A DNA stretch of 64,000 nucleotides from Prorocentrum cordatum (lineage: Eukaryota > Sar > Dinophyceae > Prorocentrales > Prorocentraceae): assembly GCA_963575745.1 (NCBI GenBank), contig CAUYUJ010004723.1, positions 1-64,000 of the forward strand, read 5' to 3'. The number at the start of each line of letters is the position of its first letter. The first letter of the stretch is position 1. The notes beneath the pieces are model-generated. The model worked only from the letters and a program-made list of their open reading frames with translations, searched no databases and was not told the origin of the DNA. Positions 32,526 to 43,727 of this stretch are shown piece after piece. A program made the position numbers and the translations under genes.

Positions 32526-33185
32526 TTATGCTGCTTGAGGTTTTCGAGGTGGTTCCGGTGGTGGCTGTCGCGGTGGACTAGGGATGTAGATGCCACTGTC
32601 GTCGTCGAACGGTGCTGGAGTCCACGGTATTGTTGATGGGCTCCACAGTGGGCTAAGGTCAGGATGAACTTCATCTTCCCTGAAATGATCTGGTGCCGCA
32701 ATCTGATAAGCCAACAAGAAACACCGATCTGCATAGCTGCCCCTGGAAGCCAGCGATGTCCGACTTCCTGGCCTGACATCCGCACTCGTATATTGATCTC
32801 GCAACTGGGTGGTCCACTGCATAAGGCGTCCATACTCCACATTCGGCAATGGGTCAGTGTGTCGTACTCCATGTCCAAACTGAATGCCATCAATGTCCAG
32901 ATTGAGTAACAGCTTCGCTGCTAATTTCCCATCTTGCACTATCTTCGGAGGTCGCTCTGCAACATCTTCTGGAATATTGATGTATTGTTGATTCTGTTGA
33001 TCCCATTGCCGTCCGTAGGCGTAGACTTGTCCGAGTACGTGGTCTTCCACTTGGTCCATCAATGAGGAAATGAGATGCTTGCTGTCGTTGCTGGTCTTGG
33101 TGTCGAGTTGTAGTAACCAGACGAATCCTATATGAGGTTTGTATGTGTCGCAAAGGAACAAGCATTGTTCTCCTTGCTCATACAT
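32526..33185 (-). pseudogene. copia pol, integrase C-terminal and linker region
   Basis: Two overlapping minus frames each contain part of the expected sequence: one reads MLVPLRHIQTSYRI, the other HIGFVWLLQLDTKTSNDSKH and on to 32526. This points to a frameshift near 33125. The rest is hydrophilic, with no catalytic motif. Confidence 0.55.
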
Positions 33186-34240
33186 CAGACCATCTCAGCG
33201 GGACCTCGCCATCCACTCTGATCCTTGGCTGATGGTTCTCGCCAGAGATCAACCTTTGCTTCGGGCTCCTCGATCTGCTTCAATGTCTCCGGTGCATACT
33301 GTTGAGGCTTAGTGTTGGCGGCCTCGGCAATGCGGTGCTCAATGACTGCCTGAATGATCGCCTCCTTAGCATGAAGCCGTAGACGAATCTGCGACTCGAT
33401 GGAGTCCGGCTGACTGAGGTTGGCGTCGCTGCTTGCTGAGACTGCCTTGTTGTCCTGATGAAAGAAATCGCGTGGCTCGTATCCAAGTAGTGCTTGGTTT
33501 GGTGTAGAGCTCCCGTACACCAAGACTGAGTTGGAACACAGGCATGCTTCGCTGACGCAATCATCTTGACTTTTGCGAATACCTTGTTTCTGTACCTGTG
33601 AGTAGAGTTTGAGAGCTGCGAGCTTGACCAAGCCTAATCGTCGTTCTGCAAGACCGGCTCGCGTATGCCCTTCCGATCCTTGAAGGTCGCGTTCCATGTC
33701 GTATGCTTCGCAGGCCTTACCGATGAAATCTTCAATAACAGCTCCCTCTTGATCTGAGACAAGAACCTTTGGTGGGCCAAAGTATCGTGCCCAACATCGT
33801 AAGAAAACTTGGCGCCAGGTCTCTGCATCCTTCCGTGCCAGAAATTCGCAACAGGCCCAATGAATGGCTTCATCTGCAAAGATGACATACATTCTGCCCC
33901 AGAGTGTGCAGATGTCAGTCTGGACTCGACGGTTGAAACGAATCGCTAGCATCGTTCCAGCTGGCTTCGGCTTGGTAAGTGTACGTCTCCATCCAGCACA
34001 GATCTTGCACTTTGCAATGGTTGGCTGAATGAGGTCACTGACATGTTTCGGAAATTTGCCTCGCCCAAAGAAGATGACCATCTCGCTCGCAGGTAGATGC
34101 CACATTTTGTAGCGTAGTACAATAAGCAACTTCTGAGCCTCCTTTGTCGTGATCTTTGGGTCCTCCAACTGTCGTCGGAGCATCCTGATGTTGAAGGAAG
34201 GCTCAATGTAGTCCGGCAGGTCCGCAACTTTAGGTGCTCC
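33185..34240 (-). pseudogene. copia integrase
   Basis: The minus frame of 332 codons carries a His/Cys zinc region (KMWHLP ... KHVSD ... CKICAGW), then core Asp in VQTDICTLW, Asp in KVLVSDQEGA and Glu in RAGLAERRLG, the last two separated by 35 residues (DD35E). The catalytic triad is intact. It joins the upstream part through a shift near 34240. It ends at a stop after GPAEMV. Confidence 0.82.
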
Positions 34241-35400
34241 TTCGACTCTGGCTTCTGGCTGCGTCGAGTGATTCAGCGGGTGCTGCAGGTGGTGCTACAT
34301 TGGGCTCTTTCGGTGATGGAGCTGCTGCGGCCGCCGCGTCACTGTTGCTCGAGGTCTTCGGTTCCTCGAATGCTGGTTCTGGGAGAACCGGGACTACCTG
34401 TGGTACTGGTGCAGGAGCTGGTGCATGGCCATCTCCGTGCTGTCGAGGTGCTTCTGGATCTTCTGGAGGTAGCGGTGCTGCTGGTGGAGCTCGTGCTGCT
34501 GAAGGTGCTGCCGAAGAGGCGTCTCCTGCCTGAACTCCAGCTCCAGCAGGAATTCCGCCAATTGCTCGTGATGGTGCTATGGTATCCTTAAATCTGCAAT
34601 CTTCGGCTCGAGTATAAACTGGAGTGATTCGCATGTCTGCTCCAGGATATCTAGCCCCATGCTTGCACCTGTCGGGCGCCCAGAAAACCATCAACGCAAG
34701 AGCGCCATGATCTCCATGTGCGAAATGCCAAACATCCGCGTTGATAGCAACGCACATATTCCATGGATAAACTGCCGCTGTAGCTGTTCTCCACATATCT
34801 GCGCCAGGGATTTTGCCAGAAAGGTCTCCATGATAAGCACACTTGTGTTCGCCCGAACATCTAAGTAGGGTATCTTGGCTGATATGGATGCCGGCGACAT
34901 CCAAAACCGTCGTCTTCTTATTGGGGGGTCCTCGGCTGTCGATATCCTTTGCTCCATGCTGGCACTGATCAAGCATCGCTGAGAAAGTATTCTTGTTCTT
35001 GTGGATGCTTGCGCAAGGGCTCTCTGTGAGTAGTTGTGATCCATGCGGTGTCTCCAAGACAAAAGCCTTCGCACCATTTGTCTCAAGAATCTGTTTGCAG
35101 CGGTAAGAAATCCATTGAAGTCCAGGTCGTTCTTCTTGTCGAGCAGTCGCTTTGGTCTCCACCTTGGATGTGGTATTGGCTTTAGACCATGGCGAACATC
35201 TAGGCGAGAAGAGTCAGACTGAAATCTGGAACTTGCTGTTGATCTCATCCAGGATGGTCTGGTGTTCCATGAGTGAGGTGCCCCAGCCATATCGATGATC
35301 AACTGGAAAAACCTGTCTGTAGGTGTAGATGCAATGCTGCAAGAGAGAATCGCGCTGATCCTGAGCAATATTCTTGAAAATCTAAACCGTGATGTCGTTC
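34240..35400 (-). pseudogene. Methyltransferase-like domain inserted in copia pol
   Basis: Between protease and integrase the minus strand encodes FQEYCSGSARFSLAAL (SAM-binding-like, 35342-35390), then after a shift VDHRYGWGTSLMEHQTILDE, then SPRCSPWSKANTTSK, AFVLETPHGSQLLTESP, AMLDQCQHGAKD and LDVAGIHI. P-x-C-x-x-W, L-E-x-P and D-Q-C-x-H-G have the order and spacing seen at the C-terminus of the LINE at 51.2-52.2 kb. An in-frame TGA at 35214-35216 falls just before the Cys motif. Catalytic Cys is present. An Ala/Pro/Glu-rich tail links to integrase. Confidence 0.65.
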
Positions 35401-35491
35401 GTTTACTTCAGTGTGAGGTAGTATTTGTTGTAGCCACTGAAATGCATTTGTTGGTATGACCACGGGTAACGATGACTGTGTGTAGAATTCC

Positions 35492-37575
35492 TCAGGCATG
35501 CCCAGGTAGTATTTGTTGGCGTCCACCTTGCGTTTGGCACTCCAATGCTGAGGCCAGATATCTGTTGAGAACCTCGGCATGTTGATGGACATCCAAGCCT
35601 GATAGAAAACTGCTTTGCGGTATTCCTTGCCAGGTCGAAACATTGAAGATCTCTGAAGTATGGCCAGTCCAAGCTGGGGTGTCTGCACTCGTCTCCTTCT
35701 TCCCGCTGTGCTGCCATGCGCCCGGTGAGTCAGGTGCATAGGTCGCGTCCGAGCGATAGGCTCCAGCGCCTTGCTGCGGACTGACCGTCTCTTTCTTCCC
35801 ACAATGGCTGGGCAGCACTTGCGAGTCAGGTACATAGAGGCTAGTGTCCCTTGCTTGGCTGGACTGTCCGCGCATCTCGTCTAAGATCGCTTGAGCGGGT
35901 ACTGATGGCGAGGTGGATGTCGAGAGCATGGCCGGAGGTTCAGCTGGGGCTGCCTGTTGACGTGCCAGATTAACTCGATCCGATCCATTGGTAATCTCCA
36001 TATCCGAGTCTGCGACGTGATCAGGACCACTTTCACCCTCTCGTCCTGACGATAGGGTAACCAACGTCAGGGAACCAGCGTCCATGCTCTTCGACCTCTG
36101 CTTGACATACATGTTACGTCCGGTTGAAGTGCGTAGAACCTCATTGAAGTACCGAATGACTGTCTTCCGTAATTTGCTTTGCTCTGCCAGGCTGCCCTTC
36201 TCGAACCTTCCAGTCGGAAGTAGGTAATGACAAGAGTCGGTAAGATACAGTTGTACGAAGAAGGTCCTTGGAATCCTCTTCGATCTTGACTGCGGGTCAT
36301 TGTCCAAGATGCGTAGTATCACGATGCCATCTCCACCTTGAAATACTCCACAAAATATTGAGGACTGCAGTCGTAGCATAACACTGAGCGGTAACCAACC
36401 AGGGCACTGTGATCCCATATCGCCGAGCAGGTCCAAATCGATAGTAACTTCAGCAAGGCCTGGAAGTGGGATGCCCAGAGGTGTTTCTGCAAGTCCCTTG
36501 CTCTTCTCCTGTCGACCACCGATGCCTGTGAACCTGCTCTCAGATGGGCCCACTTTGATGACTTTACCATAACGTGAAAAGGTGTCTGAAATGTATTCCT
36601 TCATCGTGTCGGTGCCCATGATGGCCTTGGCCGCTCCAGTATCCACGATCATACCATGCATCGGACGTCCTCGAACCATGTGTAAGTTCTGGCATTGATA
36701 TGGCGCCGACCTGTCGATGGGTAGCATCACCTGTTCATGAGAAGCAAAGACGGAAAACGCCGTTGCTGCGAATAAAGCTGTGCGTGCAAGACCACTTCCA
36801 CCGCGTGATGTGCGCGTTGCTGTGGTACTTGGTTGTTGGTGTTGTTGTTGCGCCTCCAAGTCATTTGGGTCTCCAATACCAATCTCTTTCATCTGTCGTC
36901 TGCGGGCCAACAAGCTGTCAAAGTTGAACTCTGGCAACGGCGTTGATCCTGCTGATGGTGATCCAGCTGGGGTCGATGAAGCTGGCGTTGGTCGTGGAGG
37001 CGTAAGATAGTCTCGAGGAGCTGGATCAGGCCATTGACGAACATGACCGTCTTGCAGTGTTGCTTCGCTGCTGCTCGAACCAACTGCATCCCAGGAAGAG
37101 TCCGTAGTTTCGCGTGTCATGCATGTGCCATTGGCGAGATCCTGGCATGCTGGAGTGCCGTCGCTGAACTCATGCCAGGTCTCTCCGGTTGACTGTTGGT
37201 AGAATCCGTAGACTCCGTCACCTTCATGCCACGAAACATCGCCACTGTCGTAGTAGTAGTCTTCGTCTCCTGCAGCATCTCCTAGGTATGCTGGGCCATC
37301 CTCGAGCAAGAACGTTCCACCACTTCTGTGTCGTTGTCCTTTGAAGCTGCTCTTGCCTTTGCTCCTGAAGCCTTTTCCTCGCCCTTTACGGTAACTCTTG
37401 GAGCTGTTGAACCTGTTCTTGCCTTTGCCTTTGAGGTAGCCGCTAGAGTTGCCTTTCTTACCGTAGTTCGCCGTGTACTTTCCTTTGCCTTTACCTTTGC
37501 CTTTGCTTGTCGACGACGCTCCGCGATCAGCTTGACTCGATCCGCCAGGAAGTGGGCAATCAGAGCGAGTGCCAC
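35492..37575 (-). pseudogene. copia aspartic protease region
   Basis: The minus frame starts in the knuckle (SDCPLPGG), passes a Lys/Gly-rich segment (KGKGKGKGKYTANYGKKGNS) and an acidic region. It reaches HGMIVDTGAAKAIMG with the retroviral-type protease triad D-T-G at about 36632-36643. A Ser/Pro/Thr-rich stretch follows. The frame is open for over 690 codons. Confidence 0.75.
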
Positions 37576-38634
37576 TTGGAGCCGCACTTCGCGCAGCCAT
37601 CCTTGCGGTGGCTGTCGCCCTTGCCTTTGCCCCAGAACTCACCGTTGTCGGGCTGATCCTGGGCGGTGTCGCCAGACCATTCTTGATCTTCCCAGCGCGT
37701 TTCCTTTGAGTCCTGCCACCATGAGCCGTCGTCATACCCAGCTTGGTCTTCATGCCATGCGCCGTCATCGTCCTGCCAGGGCGAAGAGCCTTGATGGTAT
37801 ACTCCAGCCATGTCATGCAATGTTGAAGACTTGGCTGCGTCATGATCTCCGAACATACGTGCGCAAAGCTCCTTTTATCTCCGCATACTTCGAGAGGTCG
37901 CCGTCAACTCGAAGCAGTAGGTCGAAGTGTTGTCTATCGGTCAATTGAGCTCCTCGCAACATGAAATATGTCTTCGCAATAACATTCATCTGTAGACCAC
38001 ACTGTGCCTCTGCGTCTGAGAGAGTCAAGTCATACAATGCTAGATAATCTCCAAACTTGCTACTGCCACTATATAATTCAAAGAAAGCCGTGAGTACTTC
38101 CCACGGTAGATCCTGTCTGTCTGTCGTATATTCTTCAAGTATCTTGGATATGAGGAACTTCGCGCCACTCTCTGCTGGAATAGCATGAGGACCAAAATGT
38201 ACTGCTTCGGTGGCTGGTTCAGCGAAGAGCTCTGGTGCTTCTACAAATCCCACCTGTCCTGTCATGATGTCGTATCGCTGTTGTCGTAGGTCCATCGCAA
38301 ACTGGAAAACCTGTCCACGAAGTCGTCCACATATTGCTGGGCCCCACTGGGCCTCGGATAAGTCCGCCTGTAACCACCATAACTTCAGGAGCTGTGCATA
38401 CCTTCGAGTCGGATAACGTTTGACGCCTGTGACCCATCCAGGCGGAGTCGATCGCGTGAAACTGTCCAGGGGAAGTCTGCTGCCATTGCCGCTATCGTTT
38501 GTAGCCGCGTCCGTCATCGTGTAATGCTCAAATGTACACAAAACTTGAGTCTGGTACCAACAATAAATGACGTCGCCACTCGGGTTCTCGATGAGAGGGG
38601 TGTTGAGCGATGATGTCCAGCCTTCTGCCCCCAC
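37560..38634 (-). pseudogene. copia gag and zinc knuckle
   Basis: The first frame (38634-37840, about 264 codons) is helical gag: RYAQLLKLWWLQADLSEAQW, LPWEVLTAFFELYSGSSKFG. A second frame (37856-37560) is Asp/Trp/Gln-rich and reaches CAKCGSKWHSL, the start of a C-x2-C-x4-H-x4-C knuckle, then stops. The closing S-D-C-P is in the third frame. Gag would package element RNA. The shifts make this a broken gene unless frameshifting is programmed. Confidence 0.7.
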
Positions 38635-38793
38635 GAACTCAGCTGCGCCAGTGCTCCTGTCAACGAGGTGTTCCCAGGTCTGCCGGGGGCAGCTGACAGT
38701 GCTGAGATGCGCTATGGCTGGCCAGAGCGAGAAGAACTATGGATATGGATACGGAATGAAAAGATCTCGGGATCGCATCAGTCACGCCACCAA

Positions 38794-38910
38794 ACTCGAC
38801 GAGTTTGTCCTTGCGCCATCATGCGACGATGTGCATGTTATGTTTATAATCATCACAACAAGCCTTCCCTCTCACATGTCGATCTCCCTGATGATATCTC
38901 CCAATATTCA
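38794..38910 (-). repeat. Candidate 5' LTR of copia element (117 bp)
   Basis: Partner of 29116-29232, about 92 percent identical. It lies about 160 bp upstream (in element orientation) of the gag frame and directly beside a CTC microsatellite. Confidence 0.65.
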
Positions 38911-38913
38911 TCG

Positions 38914-39530
38914 TCCTCCTCCCTCGTCCTCCCTTATCCTCCTCCTCCTCCTCCTCCTCCTCCCTCCTCCTCCCTCATACTGCTCCTCCTCCCTCTTCCT
39001 CCCTCCTCCCTCCTCCTCCTCCTCCTCCTCCTCCTCCTCCTTACTCCTCCTCCCTCCCTCTCCTCCCTCCTCCTCCTCCTCCTCTCCTCCTCCTCCCTCC
39101 TCCTCCCTCCTCCTCCCTACTCCTCCCTTCTCCTCCCTCCTCCTCCCTCCTCCTCCCTCCTCCCCCCTTCCTCCCTTTTTCCTCCTCCTCCTCCCTTCTC
39201 CCCTCCCCCCTCCCGCCCCCCCCTCCCCCCCTCCCTCCTCCTCCGATTCCCTCCTCCTCCCTCCTGCCCCTCCTCCTGCCTCCTGCTCCTGCTCCTGCTC
39301 TGCTCCTTCTCCTGCTCCTGCTCCTTTTCCCCTCCTCCTCCTCCTCTACCGCCTCGTCCTCCTCCTCTTTCTCCTGTTCCTCCTCCTCCTCCTCCTCATC
39401 CTCCTCCTTCCTGCTCCTCCTCCTCCTCCTCCTCCTCCTCCTCCTCCCTCCTTCCTTCCCTCCCTCCCTCCCTCCTCCCTCCCGCCCTCCCTCCCCCCCT
39501 CCCTCCCTCCCTCCCTCCCGCTGCGGACAC
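38914..39530. repeat. CTC then CCCT microsatellite
   Basis: CTCCTCCTC with variants to about 39440, then CCCTCCCTCC to 39528. Ser/Leu/Pro or Glu/Gly/Arg frames are shadows. Confidence 0.92.
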
Positions 39531-40039
39531 GTCCGCCGGCGCGCTTTGATCGGGGGCTGGCGCAATCCCCCAACCACAGGAACGGCGCACCGCTCAGCGG
39601 CGGCCGCCCCCAGGGAAGAGGGGGTGCGCAAGCCAGGGCATATATATAGAGCGGCATACAAGGGAGGCCGTGGACCACCTCCAGCCCATCCTAGGTCTCG
39701 GTCGCGGGCCGCCGCCGCCCGGAGGGGCGTCGGGGGGGCCCGGCGGCCCGCGGGCGGGGGGCGCGCCCGCTCGAGCGCGGGGCGGAGTTGGGCCGGGACT
39801 CGGCCAACTCCCGCGCGGGCGGCGCGCCTCCCCATCGGGGCGGCCGAGGCCGCGCGGGGGGCCGCGGGCGCGGCGGCGGACGCGCCGCGCGGGGCGCCGC
39901 GGAAGCCGCCGAGCCCAGCGCCGCTCGGGGCTGGCGGCCCCCAGCGCTGCTGCGGTGCCCCCAGGGTGGCGCCGCCCTCCGCGGTCCGAGCCGCCCTCGG
40001 CGGCGCCGCGCCCCCACGCGCCAGTCAGCCCCCGCCTCC

Positions 40040-40708
40040 TCACCAAGTCGCCCCAGCGCGGAGCACCGTCTGCGCCTGGTCGCGCTGGAGTGCCATGGCG
40101 ACGCGCCTGTAGGCGCGGCGCATCGCCGCGGCACGCTGGTCTGGTGGGGGGCCGCTGTGGAGCGCGCGCAGGAAGGCTACGCCGGCGGGCCCCGCCCTCC
40201 CGCCGGACTCGAGCGCCCACGGCACCAGCTCAGGGTGGGGGTAGCGACGGCGCTTCTTGCGCTCGAGCGCGGCCGCCAACCCGCCATCCCGGTCTGCCGC
40301 CGCGCGGGCGTCAGAGCCGCGACCCAGCGGGTGGCCGACCGTCACGTCGGCGCGTCTAGTGCGGCCCCCAGGCAAGGCGAAACTGATGCCCTGCCGTGCC
40401 TCGACCCCGTCCTGCGCCCACTCTGGCACTACCTGCTCCCCCAGCGGCGCCGCGCCGAGCGCGTCCTCCAGGGCGCCGCTGAAAGCCCGCAGCACTCGCG
40501 CGTGCCTCCGCGTGTGCGAAGCCCCCCGCGGGCAGCACAGGGCATGGGCTGCCTGGTTGTTGCGCTGCGCCGCGCCGCCCGGCACCCCGGCCCTCGCGCA
40601 GGCGCCGCGCGTGGCAGGCATGTTTAGCGACAGGCCGAGGCGAACGTGAAAAGCAGCGGCGAACTCGTCGTCCGGCATACATTCCTCATCCTCGTCGGCC
40701 GGCAGCAT
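40040..40708 (-). pseudogene. LINE restriction-like endonuclease domain
   Basis: The minus frame reads LCCPRGASHTRRH (Cys/His zinc-knuckle-like) and then RTRRADVTVGHPLG, followed by ALERKKRRRYPHPELVPWAL and ESGGRAG. R-x-D, E-x-K and the following Tyr, and V-P-x-x-x-E-S-G-G fit the endonuclease that nicks the target in R2-type LINEs. The third residue motif is R-A-D where R-P-D is usual. Confidence 0.65.
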
Positions 40709-40739
40709 CCAGGTACCCGCTCCAGGGCCTCCGCCTGAG

Positions 40740-41650
40740 CGGAGGAGCGCCTAGTCTTCGCGCGGGGGCCCCCCAAGCAGTGCGTCTTCCTCAGCTCGGC
40801 CAAGGCACGCCCAAGGCGACTCTGCAGGTGGGCCTGGGGCTGTGTCAGTCCGAGGCGCACGTCGTCCTGCACAGCCAGCCCTGCTCGCTCCAGCGTCGCC
40901 GTCGCCGCGTCCACTCTGGCCGCCAGCCGCGGTGCCCTTGCTCCGAGCTCCTCCAACGTGCTCGCATTGACGGCCTTCGCCACGGCTGGGAGCGCGTCCA
41001 CAGCGCCAGCAAGGAGCGCCGCCGGCGCGGTCCGCTTAGCGCCCGGAAGCCCCAAGCCGCCCTCACGCAACGGTAAGCGCGACCAGCGAAGGCGGGAGGG
41101 GCCCAGAGGAGCAGAGCGGCCCAGGGCGGCTGCCGCGGCGGCCACTGGGGCGCCCAGCTGCGTCAGGGTTTGCTCTGCTGCCGGCACCGTGCGCATGTGG
41201 AAGTTCACATCTGCCGGCACGATCGTGCGGAGGAGGCAGAAGGCCTGGCGCCTGCCCAGCCCTGCTGGCGCCAGTTGCTGTAGGCGGTCGCAGGCGCGTC
41301 GGCGCCGATCCAATAGCCTCTGCCATACCTGGCCCGCCGCCCCCGTCATGCCCGGGGCGCCCACGTCGAAGGGCACGCGGAAGACCTCTGGCTGCCGGGC
41401 CCGGGCCGCCGGGAGCCGCGCCCGCGTGGGCGGCGTCTCGAATGCTGGCCCAGGCGCACCCTCGGGCTTCCAGTAGGTGGTCTTCGACGCGTTCAGCCGG
41501 AGTCCCGCCTCGGCGAAAGCCGGCGTCGCCGCTCGCACGGTGTCCGGGAAAGCGGCTGGGCGCGCCGCCACATCGACGTCGCCCATGTAGGCGGTGAGCT
41601 GCCTTGAGACCCCGCCCGCCTGCAGGTTACCGTCTAGCGCGCGCCGGGGC
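40740..41650 (-). pseudogene. LINE reverse transcriptase motif C and thumb
   Basis: The minus frame reads RQLTAYMGDVDVAARPAAFP. Motif C, normally Y-x-D-D, is Y-M-G-D here (GGC at 41581-41583), so the first catalytic Asp is missing. LRLNASKTTYW and a long Ala-rich thumb follow, with LRWSRLPLREGGLGLPGAKR typical of this region. Confidence 0.7.
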
Positions 41651-43249
41651 GTTGATCCCCAGCGCGAAGAGCAAGGCCGAGAGTGCACCGCCTTGTGGTA
41701 CCCCGGATCGGACCTGCACCGGGACGTGGGCGCCATCGTCCGTCACCAGCAGGTGTTCCGAATCGGCGGCCAGCAAGCGGCGCACAACCGGCGCCCACAC
41801 GGGCACCGTCGTGTCAAGGGCGCGCCCCAAGTAGTGCCTGTCCAGCTCGTTGAAGGCGTTGGAAAGGTCCAGGCTGCGCAGGCCCCAGTCTGGGTTGGCC
41901 TGCAGGGCAGCCGCCGTCAAGTGCACCGCGGTCTCTGCCCCGCCGGGCGCGCCTACCCCATGTTGGAAGGGCGCCGTGCGCGCCCGGATTGTAAGTCCGA
42001 GGAGGTTCAGAGCCAGCAATGTGTTTTGGACTACCACTGCCCGCACCCCGCCTCCAGTCTTCTGTAGCGGGATCAACCGCCCGCGCGCCAAGGCTCGTTG
42101 TGCTCCGTGGGGCGCCCGCCCTTCGGCCAGCAATATCGCCAGGGCACAGACCTTGTCCGCCCCTCCGGCGACCTCCAGGAGGGCCCTCCAGTGCTCGTAG
42201 CGTGAGCCGCCGAGGCAAGCGGCCACCCTGCGGGGCGCGTGGGCGAGGGCCTTGGCCACTGCTCCTTTCAAGGCACCCGCCAACAGTTCCAGCAGCGGCT
42301 CAGGAGCAGGGGCGGGTAGTGCCTGATGGCCCTCCGTGGGGAAGAGAGCTTGGACCCTCCTCGGTACGTCTGGGCCGTGCGCCGACGGCTCCGCTTGGAG
42401 GGCCCTGGCGGGCGCCCGCTTGGGTTCCCCCGCTTCCATGAGCAATCGGATCTGGTTGGCCGTCGTCTCCAGGTCCCCTCCGTCCGCGGAAGGCCTGCGT
42501 AGCCACTCGTCGCGAAGGGCTCCCCAAGCCCCTTGCCTCGCCAAGTCGATCCTTTCCGCGAGGGTCTGGCGGAGGAGCCGCGCCTTCTTCTTCCCGCCGT
42601 CGCGGAATTCCGGCTTCCACAGAATAAATCCGTCGAGTGCCACAAGGGCTTTCCAAACCCGCTCCATCTTTCCGTCATCCCCGCCCGCAGTCGCATCCAT
42701 AATGTCGGTGACCGAGGCGGCCTTAACCGAGGCGAATGAATGCAGCATCGGTCTGGGGATCTCCGAGAGGGTGGACACTGGCACCGTCAACTCCGCCCAC
42801 GGAACTTTGTCGAAGTAAGCTGTGCCCTGGACCGTCCCTGCGTCCACCTCCATGCCAGGATTGTGCTCTCCCTGCTCTCCCTGCCCTGGCTCCTCCCCGC
42901 CCTCTCGGCCGAAGGCTTCCCGCATCTGCCGCTGAAGGTATGCCGGCAGCTCGGTGACCCCGCGCACCTCGTCCCAGCTGCACTCAGGGTGTCTGCACAT
43001 GGAGCTCACGTGCCTCAGCCGGGCTCTTGAATTGTAGGCGGGCTGCAGGCGGAGATCGCCCACGGCAATGCGTTGCTCGCAACGCTCGCAAAATATATGC
43101 CGTCCACTGCCCTGAACGCTGACCTTCCACCCAGACGGCCGCTCGTTCTGCCGCGGCGGCATGCCGGCATGCCCCACCTCCACGCCGCCTCCGCCGAGAG
43201 CAGCGCAGGGCAGCCCGCCTCGATCAGCCGCCCGCCACCGACCCCGCAC
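41640..43249 (-). pseudogene. LINE N-terminal zinc region and reverse transcriptase motifs A-B
   Basis: The minus frame of 540 codons has GRHIFCERCEQRIAVGDLRL followed by HVSSMCRHPECSW, a C-x2-C plus Cys/His pattern resembling a PARP-type finger. Reverse transcriptase then follows with RGRLIPLQKTGGGVRAVVVQ, motif A LRSLDLSNAFNELDR and motif B VRSGVPQGGALSALLFALGI. These are intact. The frame stops before motif C. Confidence 0.75.
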
Positions 43250-43372
43250 GCAGGTGGAGGATATGGGGGTCTCCTCTCCTCACTGCGGGGCCATGCAGAA
43301 CGGGTCGCGAAAGCAGGAACTGGAAATGCCTCAGTTTACCCGCCCTCGTGAACCCTACGGCCCCTTGACGGC

Positions 43373-43460
43373 TCCCTCCCCCCCTCCCTCCCTCCCTCCC
43401 TAGCCGCCGTCCCGGCCCGAGGCTTTTGGGTGCAGGTATACAGGATACCTGCGGAGCCTC
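43373..43460. repeat. CCCT run and short hairpin
   Basis: CCCTCCCTCCCT at 43373-43402. GCAGGTAT-5 nt-ATACCTGC, a perfect 8-bp stem, lies at 43432-43452. Confidence 0.8.
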
Positions 43461-43727
43461 GCGGGACTGGCGGCCATGCGCGCTCGCCCGCGCCATCGCT
43501 GGAGGCGCGCGGGCCGGCCGTGCTGCTGCGTTGCGGCGTGCGACGCCCCCAGAGTGGGCAGGCGCACGACGGCGCGGGCGCCCGCTTCGAGCAGGGCGCG
43601 GCGCCGGCTGCGAGTGTGCGAGCCCGCCTGGCACAGGCGCGCTCGCGAGCGGCGCACGCAGTCGCGCACATTGCTGCGAGTCGCCGCTGCCGCGGCGAGG
43701 CTGCGCGCGCACCACAGCAACGGGCTG

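Larger units (their letters stand above)
29116..38910 (-). mobile_element. Ty1/copia-like LTR retrotransposon, decayed
   Basis: Minus-strand order is gag, zinc knuckle, aspartic protease, methyltransferase-like insert, DD35E integrase, Ser/Arg/Pro linker, reverse transcriptase, RNase H. Integrase before reverse transcriptase is the copia order. The element is about 9.8 kb, bounded by 117-bp direct repeats (candidate LTRs), and both outer flanks are CTC microsatellite. At least five frameshifts and one in-frame TGA break the polyprotein, so it cannot move on its own. I saw no clear 5-bp target duplication. Confidence 0.82.
39535..43372 (-). mobile_element. LINE with reverse transcriptase and restriction-like endonuclease
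   Basis: Minus-strand order is N-terminal Cys/His zinc region, reverse transcriptase, zinc knuckle, restriction-like endonuclease. This is the plan of R2-type (early-branching) LINEs. It is broken by two frameshifts (about 41.65 and 40.7 kb) and by loss of one catalytic Asp. Both outer flanks are CCCT runs (39460-39528 and 43373-43402). No target duplication was determined. Confidence 0.75.

Noticed and set aside
39594-40359. Plus-strand Arg/Pro/Gly frames over 200 codons in GC-rich DNA
   Set aside because: Antisense of the LINE endonuclease region; high GC removes stop codons.
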